NCBI GenBank assembly: GCA_003164075.1
Contig: PLRZ01000441.1
Span: 2,403-13,773, forward strand
DNA length: 11,371 nt
Source of the DNA: Bryobacterales bacterium
GTDB taxonomy: Bacteria; Acidobacteriota; Terriglobia; Bryobacterales; Bryobacteraceae
Reading direction: 5' to 3'
Both the position numbers and the translations under genes were made by a program. Numbering within the stretch: the first letter of the stretch is position 1; every line of letters starts with the position of its first letter. This document shows positions 1 through 5,849 of the stretch, one piece after another. The notes beneath the pieces were generated by a model. The model did no database searches. It had not been told where the DNA came from and worked only from the letters and a program-made list of their open reading frames with translations.

Positions 1-910
1 CGCTCAAGCGGAACTCCATGGCGCCGATGACGCCTTCCACCTGCGCGGCCGACCGCATCCCCACGATGGCCGCGGTCACCGCCGGATTGTGCAGCGTCCA
101 GGCGATGGCCACTTCGCCCGCGGAACGGCCGTGGCGCACGCCGATCTCCTGCATCAAGCCGGCCAACTTCAGGTTCCGGGAAAGGTTCGGTTCCTGGAAC
201 GCCAGCGCGTTTCGCCGGAAGTCGTCCGAAGGGAATGCGGCCACTCGTTCCTTGGTCATGGAGCCGGTCAGCAGGCCCGATTTCATAGGCGAATAGACAA
301 TCGCGCCGATTCCGCGCTGCACGCAATACGGCAGAGTTTCCTGCCCCACCTCGGGCGAAATGGCCGAGTACGGCGGCTGCAGGCTGGTGACCGGCGCGAT
401 CGCGCCGCAGTGCTCCATCTGCAACTCGCTGAAGTTGGAGACGCCGATCCAGCGCACTTTCCCCTCTTCCCGCAGGTTGGCCAGCGTGGCCCAACCTTCT
501 TCGACATCGGGTTCCGGCATAGGCCAGTGAATCTGGTAAAGGTCGATGGTGTCCACCGCCAGGCGGCGCAGGCTGCCCTCGCACTCGCGGCGAATGGAGT
601 CCGCCGTGAGCGAGCTGCCAATCTCGCCGGCATCGTCCCAGACGCGCGAACACTTGGTGAAAACGTAGGGACGGTTGCCGCGGCCGGCCAGCGCGCGCGC
701 CACCACCTCCTCGGAGTGGCCCAGGCCGTAGACTGCCGCGGTGTCGATCCAGTTCACGCCGTGGTCGAGCGCCGCGTGGATCGCCGCCACGGACTCGGCG
801 TCATCCTGCGGGCCCCAGCCGAATTTCCATCCGCCACCGCCTATTGCCCAGGCCCCGATGCCGATGGGCGTCAATTCCATATCGCTATTTCCCAGACGTT
901 TGGTAGTCAT
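1..910 (-). CDS. Aldo/keto reductase, C-terminus cut by window edge
   Basis: Reading the minus strand from the ATG at 910 gives 303 open codons running off the left edge. The protein is an NADPH-dependent aldo/keto reductase with a TIM-barrel fold that reduces aldehydes or ketones in the cytoplasm; the substrate cannot be told. The N-terminus MTTKRLGNSDMELTPIGIGA is typical of the family. The catalytic tetrad is present: Asp56 and Tyr61 in GVNWIDTAAVYG, Lys86 in YVFTKCSRV and His128 in DLYQIHWP. IGVSNFSELQ and the late segment VAIAWTLHNPAVTAAIVGMRS (cofactor-binding end) also match. About 20 C-terminal residues are probably missing. The start is supported by a GGGGGAG ribosome site (915-921) four bases upstream. 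The gene is divergent from the carrier gene at 938. Confidence 0.93.
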   Translation of the reverse strand, partial: MTTKRLGNSDMELTPIGIGAWAIGGGGWKFGWGPQDDAESVAAIHAALDHGVNWIDTAAVYGLGHSEEVVARALAGRGNRPYVFTKCSRVWDDAGEIGSSLTADSIRRECEGSLRRLAVDTIDLYQIHWPMPEPDVEEGWATLANLREEGKVRWIGVSNFSELQMEHCGAIAPVTSLQPPYSAISPEVGQETLPYCVQRGIGAIVYSPMKSGLLTGSMTKERVAAFPSDDFRRNALAFQEPNLSRNLKLAGLMQEIGVRHGRSAGEVAIAWTLHNPAVTAAIVGMRSAAQVEGVIGAMEFRLS

Positions 911-929
911 CGTTCTCCCCCACTATGAT
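900..929 (+). promoter_or_regulatory. Possible sigma-70-like promoter of the DASS carrier gene
   Basis: TTGGTA at 900-905 (four of six matches to TTGACA) is followed after 18 bases by TATGAT at 924-929 (five of six matches to TATAAT). The expected transcription start would be near 936, just before the ATG at 938, so the mRNA would be leaderless or nearly so. This fits the absence of a ribosome binding site before that ATG. The -35 half lies inside the divergent reductase gene. A 12-base palindrome, CGCCCATGGGCG at 933-944, covers the start codon and could be an operator or chance. Weak evidence overall. Confidence 0.35.
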
Positions 930-937
930 ATCCGCCC

Positions 938-2401
938 ATGGGCGCCGCCGACTTCAGTATCCTGCTAAGAGTGGCCGATATTCCACCGTTCCCCGCCAGC
1001 CGCCCGCCCGCCTGGTGGCGCTGGGCCGCCGTCCTCGGGCCCGGACTGCTTCTTTACCTGATTCCGCTGCCCGGCCTGAACCTCATCCAGCGCCATCTGC
1101 TGGCGATCTTCGTGGCGACCATCGTGGCATTGGTGGCGCAGCCTCTGCCCATGGGCGCGAGCGTGGTGGTGGCCATGACGCTGCTGGCGCTCACCCGGAC
1201 GCTGACTCCGGCGAAGGTTCTCTCCGGCTTCAGCAATATCACCGTCTGGCTGATTTTCCTGGCCTTTCTGTTTGGCCGCGCTTTTACGGTCACCGGACTC
1301 GGCAAGCGCATCGGGTATCTCTTCGTTCGGCGATTTGCCCACAGTCCGCTCAGTTTGGGATATTCGCTGGCGGCGGCCGACCTGGTGCTGGCGCCCTTCA
1401 TTCCCTCCGATACGGCACGCGGCGGCAGCGTGATCTTCCCGGTGACGCGCAGCGTGGCTGGCGCCCTGGGGTCTGAGCCGGGCCCCACCGCGGGCCGCAT
1501 CGGCGCGTACCTGGTATTGGCGTCGTTCCACACCACCTACACCGCCTCCGCCATGTTCCTCACCAGCATGGCGGCGAATCCGCTGATCGCCGAGTTTGCC
1601 ATGCGGGTGGGCCATGTGCAACTCACCTGGATGCGCTGGTTCGCGGGAGCGTCGGTGCCCGGATTCCTCACCTTGGCGGTGGTCCCCTGGGTGCTGTGCC
1701 GGCTGGTCAAGCCGACCCTGCGGGATATGGCGCCGGCGCGGGAACATGCTCGCGTGGAGCTTCACAAAATGGGTTCGTTCCGCCGCGAAGAGAAGTGGCT
1801 GGCGGCCATCCTGCTGGCGGTAATGGCGGGCTGGGTGACGTCCAACTGGCACGGAATCTCCAACGCCTTCGTGGCCTTCGCCGGGATTTCGGCGATTCTG
1901 CTGACCCGCGTCTTGAGTTGGGACGACCTGCTGGCCGAGCGGCGCGCCTGGGACGCGCTCATCTGGTTCGCCCCGCTGCTGATGATGTCGGACGCGCTCA
2001 ATGAGACCGGCGTCATCAAGATCCTCTCCGGCTGCCTCTTCAGCATGATGGCGGGCTGGCCCTGGATGCTGGTGCTGATGGCGTTGGCAGTGTCGTATTT
2101 CTATCTGCATTACACCTTCGCCAGCCTGACGGCGCAGACCACGGCGCTCTACCCGGGCTTTGTGGCGGCGGCGTTGGCGGCCGGCGTTCCCCCGCTGCTG
2201 GCAGCGCTTCCGCTGGCTTACCTCTCCAGCCTGAATGCCGCCCTGACGCACTATGGGACCGGTTCGGCTCCGGTCTTCTTCAGCGCCGGGTATGTGCGCC
2301 AGGCGGAGTGGTGGCGCATCGGTTTCCTGATCTCGGTGGTGGACCTGGTTATCTGGATGGGAGTGGGAACAGGTTGGTGGAAGCTGATCGGATTCTGGTA
2401 A
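938..2401 (+). CDS. DASS-family (SLC13/CitT-like) dicarboxylate/anion transporter
   Basis: This 487-residue inner-membrane protein has many hydrophobic segments and matches the divalent anion:Na+ symporter family, closest in motif style to the DiT/CitT branch that exchanges or imports malate, 2-oxoglutarate, citrate or similar anions. Diagnostic motifs are PSDTARGG at about 156-163 (the first substrate-binding SNT-like loop, here SDT), MAANPLIAEFA at 211-221, HYTFASLTAQ at 391-400 and THYGTGSAPVFFSAGYV at 437-453 (the second binding loop). Length fits the family (450-500). The start is uncertain: ATG 938 has no ribosome site but sits just after a possible -10; GTG 971 in frame is an alternative, and both keep the first membrane segment near residue 27. 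The exact substrate cannot be read from sequence. No partner gene (sensor kinase, lyase) is visible nearby. Confidence 0.9.
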   Translation: MGAADFSILLRVADIPPFPASRPPAWWRWAAVLGPGLLLYLIPLPGLNLIQRHLLAIFVATIVALVAQPLPMGASVVVAMTLLALTRTLTPAKVLSGFSNITVWLIFLAFLFGRAFTVTGLGKRIGYLFVRRFAHSPLSLGYSLAAADLVLAPFIPSDTARGGSVIFPVTRSVAGALGSEPGPTAGRIGAYLVLASFHTTYTASAMFLTSMAANPLIAEFAMRVGHVQLTWMRWFAGASVPGFLTLAVVPWVLCRLVKPTLRDMAPAREHARVELHKMGSFRREEKWLAAILLAVMAGWVTSNWHGISNAFVAFAGISAILLTRVLSWDDLLAERRAWDALIWFAPLLMMSDALNETGVIKILSGCLFSMMAGWPWMLVLMALAVSYFYLHYTFASLTAQTTALYPGFVAAALAAGVPPLLAALPLAYLSSLNAALTHYGTGSAPVFFSAGYVRQAEWWRIGFLISVVDLVIWMGVGTGWWKLIGFW

Positions 2402-2436
2402 TCAACGTTTTGGCCGATGGCGGCGTCAATTAGTTG

Positions 2437-2514
2437 GCAGGTTGCCGAATGTCTCTTAGGCGGACATTGAGTCCGCCCTTGTTACCCCCTTGTGAGATCT
2501 CCCCGGCAACCTGC
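2437..2514. repeat. Nested inverted repeat, 11-base perfect outer arms
   Basis: GCAGGTTGCCG at 2437-2447 is perfectly complementary to CGGCAACCTGC at 2504-2514. Inside lies a second perfect hairpin, GGCGGAC (2459-2465) with GTCCGCC (2471-2477) and loop ATTGA. AATGTC at 2448-2453 can instead pair with GACATT at 2463-2468, which competes with the inner hairpin. It sits 36 bases after the carrier stop codon, so it may protect or end that transcript. It could also be a small dispersed palindromic (MITE/REP-like) unit of 78 bases; no clear target duplication flanks it. Confidence 0.6.
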
Positions 2515-2521
2515 GATGTTA

Positions 2522-2572
2522 CTCTCGTGACGGTCTCCGAGCCGCGACCGTCAGGGAGCGTTAGCCTTTTTT
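2522..2572 (+). terminator. Terminator-like hairpin after the DASS gene
   Basis: TGACGGTC at 2528-2535 pairs perfectly with GACCGTCA at 2546-2553 around a 10-base loop. The stem extends outward as CTCTC (2522-2526) with GGGAG (2554-2558), one G-U pair and one bulged G at 2527. Six T follow at 2567-2572, eight bases after the stem. The offset T run makes it an imperfect intrinsic terminator. It would separate carrier and pilT transcription. A repetitive intergenic palindrome is an alternative. Confidence 0.45.
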
Positions 2573-2602
2573 GCCGTAAGCCGCCCGGTTGGCAGGGAAG
2601 CG

Positions 2603-2633
2603 CTGCGTGAAGATCGAGCTGCGTTAAGATCGA
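2603..2633. repeat. Tandem direct repeat, two 15-base copies, period 16
   Basis: CTGCGTGAAGATCGA at 2603-2617 recurs as CTGCGTTAAGATCGA at 2619-2633 with one mismatch. It lies about 150 bases before the pilT start. It could be a paired binding site for a regulator or a slippage duplication; nothing else in the window repeats it. Confidence 0.5.
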
Positions 2634-2773
2634 ATTGACCGATGCCTCCGATTACATTGGTTTCCGCCCCACCCGCCACGGATCCGCTGGCGCGGGGATT
2701 TCGCCGGGCTGTAATTTCCTGGCGGCGGCGCGCGTCCAAGAGTCTCTGGGTGGCGGCATACGGTGAGCTCCCC

Positions 2774-2779
2774 TGAGGA
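2774..2779 (+). promoter_or_regulatory. Ribosome binding site that fixes the pilT start
   Basis: TGAGGA lies four bases before the ATG at 2784. The in-frame GTG at 2763 has no comparable purine-rich stretch at the right distance, so ATG 2784 is preferred. Confidence 0.6.
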
Positions 2780-2783
2780 TTTC

Positions 2784-3944
2784 ATGGGCGAATACGATAG
2801 CGAAGAACTTTCCAAAATAGTGGCGGAGTTGAACCGGGCGGCGCCCAGCCAGAAGCAGCCGGCCGGTATAAGGCGCGGCGCGCAGAGCACCGCGTCGCTC
2901 GACAAGGTACTGCAGCAGGCGGCCGGCCGCATGGCATCGGACATCCTGCTGGTGGCCGGCGCGCCGGTGATGCTGCGCGTTACCGGAAGCCTGGCGACCG
3001 TGCCCGGGCCGCTGCTCGACGGGGAAGACGTCCGCAGCCTGGTGCTGCCGCTGCTGGAAGCGCATCAAGCCGAGGAGTTACACAAGAATAAGACCGTGGA
3101 CTTCGGCTTTTTTCGCGAAGGCCTGGGCCGCTTCCGCGTCAACATACACCATCAGCGCGGCACGCTGGCGGCGTGCATCCGGCTGCTGCCTTCGAAGATT
3201 CCCACGCTGGAATCGCTGCATCTGCCGCCGCACCTGGCGAAGCTGGCCGAAAAGCGGCAGGGAATGGTGCTGCTGACCGGTCCCACCGGCTGCGGCAAGA
3301 GTTCCACGCTGGCGGCGCTCATCGACATCGTGAATACCCGCCGCGCGGCGCACGTGGTGACCATTGAAGATCCGGTGGAATACCAGCACTCGAACCGCAG
3401 TGCGGTGATCGAGCAGATCGAAGTGGGCCGCGATACGCCGGACTTCGCCATCACGCTGCGCAGCATTATGCGGCAATCGCCGGACGTGATCCTGGTGGGC
3501 GAAATGCGCGATGCCGAGACCATGGCCACGGCGCTGACCGCGGCGGAAACCGGCCACCTGGTGCTCTCCACGTTGCACACCAACGACACTATCCAATCGG
3601 TGTCGCGCATTCTGGACGCGTTCCCATCGTCCAACCAGCCGCAGATGCGCCAACAGGTTTCGCTGGCGCTGCTGGCGGTGATCGCGCAGCAACTGGTGCC
3701 GGGGGTGGACGGAGTGACGCGCTGGCCGGCGGTGGAGATCCTGATCGCTACCGATGCAGTGCGCGCGCTGATTCGCAAAGGCGACGACCATCAACTGCGC
3801 TCGTCGCTCTCGGTGGGAAAGGCCGATGGCATGACGACGATGGAGCAATCGCTGGTGGAATTGGTACGCGCCGGCCGGATCGATCGCGAGACGGCGTACG
3901 CGCACTGCTATCGCACGGACGATTTGCAGAGGTATCTGTCGTAA
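2784..3944 (+). CDS. pilT: PilT-like type IV pilus retraction ATPase
   Basis: This 386-residue cytoplasmic hexameric secretion ATPase of the PilT/PilU branch would power pilus retraction, and so twitching, DNA uptake or surface sensing. All ATPase boxes are present (numbered from ATG 2784): Walker A GPTGCGKSS at 166-174, Asp box VVTIEDPVEY at 191-200, Walker B DVILVGEMRD at 234-243 and His box STLHTNDT at 262-269. AVRALIRK near 325-332 corresponds to the AIRNLIRE motif that marks retraction ATPases. The N-terminal domain carries SDILLVAGAPVMLRV and FGFFREGLGRFRVNIHHQRG. It is somewhat longer than classical PilT (about 345), with a roughly 40-residue polar N-terminal extension, and has RQSPD where PilT usually has an acidic residue before PD, so it may be a divergent paralogue. 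No other pilus genes are in the window. It converges with the antitoxin gene. Confidence 0.88.
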   Translation: MGEYDSEELSKIVAELNRAAPSQKQPAGIRRGAQSTASLDKVLQQAAGRMASDILLVAGAPVMLRVTGSLATVPGPLLDGEDVRSLVLPLLEAHQAEELHKNKTVDFGFFREGLGRFRVNIHHQRGTLAACIRLLPSKIPTLESLHLPPHLAKLAEKRQGMVLLTGPTGCGKSSTLAALIDIVNTRRAAHVVTIEDPVEYQHSNRSAVIEQIEVGRDTPDFAITLRSIMRQSPDVILVGEMRDAETMATALTAAETGHLVLSTLHTNDTIQSVSRILDAFPSSNQPQMRQQVSLALLAVIAQQLVPGVDGVTRWPAVEILIATDAVRALIRKGDDHQLRSSLSVGKADGMTTMEQSLVELVRAGRIDRETAYAHCYRTDDLQRYLS

Positions 3945-3986
3945 AGGGGGCTGGGGGCGCCTGGACGCGCTGGAGCGACTGCCTCG

Positions 3987-4235
3987 TCAGCGGGTCCGTT
4001 CGCCCGAAGTGCCCTTGCTACTACCCACCCTGCGCAACTGCAACACCAGGCGCAGGGCTTCGTTCACTGCTCGCTCGCTGCGGAACGCCTTCCGGATGTC
4101 GGGGTCCAATAGAATAAGATTTGTGCCGGCATGGTAGCGCTTCGCGTACTTGCCCCGCACTCCGGTCTTGAGCAACTCGTGAAGATCGTACTCCGGGCGT
4201 AACTCATCGTTTATCTTATCGCTGTGTTTCTTCAT
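3987..4235 (-). CDS. Small antitoxin-like protein (BrnT partner type)
   Basis: This 82-residue protein starts at ATG 4235 and begins MKKHSDKINDELRPEYDL. The central segment GVRGKYAKRYHAGTNLILLD, followed by a helical SERAVNEALRLVLQL, is typical of small antitoxins encoded directly after BrnT-type toxins. The strand-helix-helix order suggests ribbon-helix-helix-like DNA binding, so it probably bound both toxin and promoter. The start codon lies inside the end of the toxin remnant frame (20-base overlap), the usual translationally coupled arrangement. The frame stays open upstream to ATG 4304, but that stretch only shadows the toxin sequence. The tail SSKGTSGERTR is low in hydrophobic residues. 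The gene looks intact although its toxin partner is truncated. Confidence 0.7.
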   Translation of the reverse strand: MKKHSDKINDELRPEYDLHELLKTGVRGKYAKRYHAGTNLILLDPDIRKAFRSERAVNEALRLVLQLRRVGSSKGTSGERTR

Positions 4236-4338
4236 AGGCTCGTTTTTCGTTTCGGGTGAGTTTTCGAGCACTGATAATCCGAATCCGTTGTTGGCGGTCT
4301 GCATGAGCGACTATCAGCAGTCGGTCCCTTTTAGTCAT
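4216..4338 (-). pseudogene. brnT: C-terminal remnant of a BrnT-type toxin
   Basis: A 40-codon frame from ATG 4338 reads MTKRDRLLIVAHADRQQ, then RIRIISARKLTRNEKRAYE. This is the characteristic last third of BrnT ribonuclease toxins, RLLVV-H-ER--RIRIISAR-ATR-ER--YE in family style. BrnT is normally about 90 residues. The N-terminal half with the first strands and helix and the active-site region is absent; the frame upstream of 4338 (open to 4512) shows no BrnT-like sequence and lies antisense-frame over the esterase end. The remnant overlaps the antitoxin start by 20 bases, as in intact loci. It is probably non-functional. Whether it is still translated, for example to couple antitoxin translation, is unknown. 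Confidence 0.62.
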
Positions 4339-4369
4339 CGTCTGAGATCCCCGGTTCTTAAAACGAAAC

Positions 4370-5712
4370 TTACAGGAAACGCCTGACCATCTCGCACCAG
4401 CGGCGAGGACTGTGAGAATGGCTATCCCATACGTGAAAGGCGTGCCAAATGCCCTTGTCCCACAGCGTTCGACTGAATGCACGGTTGTTTTCGACAAACG
4501 CGTCGGACTCACCTGTCACAATCGTGATGTCCAGTCTGCGCAATTGCTCCAATAACCGGGGATCCGTCAGATTCGCCATGAAATGACAGGGAGTATTGAA
4601 GTAAACGTCCTCATCGTAATAACCGTCCATAAGATCGCGGAAGCCGCCAAAACTCTTCGTGAGGTCGTAACGCCCGCTCAATCCAACCACGTGAGTAAAA
4701 CGAAGAGGATGTCGAAAGGCAATGTTCACGGCATGAAACGCGCCCAGACTGCAGCCGTGCGCGGTGAGCGCCGGATTGGCGTTTCTGTTCTGCGAAAAGG
4801 GCAGCACTTCCCGTAAGATGTAGCTCTCGAAAGCGACATGCCGCAAAATGCGTTCGCGCGGCGGAAGGCCGCGGTTATACAGACTCTCCAAATCCGGACT
4901 ATCCAGGCAAAGAAGCTGCAAGCCGCCACCTTCCAGACGGTCTCGTAGAGCCTCCACCATGCCGAGCTCTTCGTACTGATAGGGGGTCCCGTACAGGGTG
5001 GGAAACACCAGCACCCGGCGTCCAGCCCTGCCGATTAACAGCAACTCCATCTCACGCTGCAGGTGCGGGCTGAACCACTTGTGCCGCTCGCGTTGGAACC
5101 CGGCGCCCTCCCCGGTGAGGTACGACCAAACGACCTCTTTCCACACGGCATATCCGGCGGGAGCCATGTGGATACCGTCATCATGGAACAATTCGGGCCG
5201 GCAGGAACCGTCGGGCCGCAGCATCTTCCCGAATACGTCGAGGAACGCAACCTTATCGAGACCGGACGTGAGATCGCGAATTAGAGCGTTCGTCTCCGTG
5301 ATTGCCGTCAGGTTGTTGCAGTATGCGGGGCTCGGCTTGATGGAGATCACCGCGAGGAGTGACGAAGGAAGGTACTTATTTACCAGCTCAAGAAACTGCT
5401 TCAGGTGGTCCAGGAGGTGGGCCGGCTTACCCCCGTGCACCAGATCGTTATCTCCGGCGTACAAGATGACACCCTTGGAGCATAAGGCTTCACCAGACGA
5501 TGGAACAGTTGGACACAATCGTCGAAAGTGGCACCGCCGAAGCCGCGGTTCATCACCGGACGGCCGGGAAAATCACGCTCCAGCTCGGGCCAAAAGCGGA
5601 TCGAGGAACTGCCGTAGAAAAGCACCGGCGCGTTGGGCGGAGGCAGCCGCCGGTCGGCTTCTTCGTAGGCACGAACCTCGGATTCAAACGCGGTCTCGTC
5701 AAATGTCTGCAT
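4370..5712 (-). pseudogene. SGNH/GDSL hydrolase fused to COG4947-type esterase, frameshifted
   Basis: The product should be about 447 residues but is split between two frames. Frame one (ATG 5712) gives the SGNH start: VLFYGSSSIRFW (nucleophile Ser near 36) and NRGFGGATFDDC, then through LVKPYAP to residue 79. The family sequence continues in the -1 frame with KGVILYAGDNDLVHG (block III GDND) from 5476. A single missing base between 5476 and 5477 explains this. Block V DDGIHMAPAGY supplies Asp/His (restored 179 and 182). From restored residue 211, HKWFSPHLQREMELLLIG begins an alpha/beta hydrolase of the COG4947 esterase type, with nucleophile motif HGCSLGAFHAVNIAFRHP (Ser 322), Asp in GESDAF and His in WDSHSHS. 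No signal peptide is seen. Substrates are probably esters, unknown. If the shift is a sequence error, the gene is an intact two-domain enzyme; otherwise the downstream part could be made only from internal starts. Confidence 0.82.
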
Positions 5713-5819
5713 CTGAAGAACGATTGCGGGATGTTCTTCGATTGTATACCGCGGCCCGGGCGGTCAAACATGGCGAGGATTCTACCAGGAAACTTCTTGC
5801 TCCCGGCCCGATGGCGCGC

Positions 5820-5828
5820 TGATATAAT
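5820..5828 (+). promoter_or_regulatory. Extended -10 promoter of the TIR-STAND operon
   Basis: TGATATAAT is a perfect extended -10 (TGN followed by TATAAT). The expected transcription start is about 5834-5836, only 5-7 bases before GTG 5841 or 14-16 before ATG 5850. TTGCTC at 5797-5802 would be a -35 only at a long 20-base spacing, which an extended -10 does not need. GGGTGA at 5839-5844 can serve as the ribosome site for ATG 5850. Confidence 0.6.
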
Positions 5829-5849
5829 TGACGCTGCCGGGTGAATGCC

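Larger units (their letters stand above)
2402..2762. other. 361-base gene-free gap with structured elements
   Basis: Between the carrier stop and the pilT start I find no convincing gene. The gap contains, in order, a nested inverted repeat (2437-2514), a terminator-like hairpin followed by six T (2522-2572) and a 16-base-period tandem direct repeat (2603-2633). A 44-codon open frame at 2642-2776 has no ribosome site and no recognisable product. No good -35/-10 pair for pilT was found; TTGACC at 2635-2640 has no suitable -10 at normal spacing. Confidence 0.6.

Noticed and set aside
89..928. 279-codon plus-strand open frame opposite the aldo/keto reductase
   Set aside because: The minus strand carries the full catalytic tetrad and family motifs, while this frame is an Arg/Ala/His-rich shadow.
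965..2251. 428-codon open frame on the minus strand inside the DASS gene
   Set aside because: Low-complexity Arg/Gln/His-rich translation without any family motif; a shadow of GC-rich coding DNA.
2437..2514. MITE insertion with terminal inverted repeats
   Set aside because: No convincing flanking target duplication and no second copy in the window, so a mobile origin cannot be claimed.
2642..2776. 44-codon frame ending over the GTG alternative start of pilT, as a possible leader peptide
   Set aside because: No ribosome site, no recognisable sequence and no attenuator structure between it and pilT.
3078..3905. 275-codon minus-strand open frame inside pilT
   Set aside because: Shadow of the pilT reading frame with biased composition and no domain signal.
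5473..5479. Programmed -1 frameshift in the SGNH-esterase gene
   Set aside because: The site T CCA AGG is not a slippery heptamer and no obvious stimulatory hairpin was identified, so mutation or sequence error is simpler.
5743..5767. Minus-strand promoter for the hydrolase: TTGACC (5762-5767) and TATACA (5743-5748)
   Set aside because: The spacer is only 13 bases, too short for a normal sigma-70 promoter.
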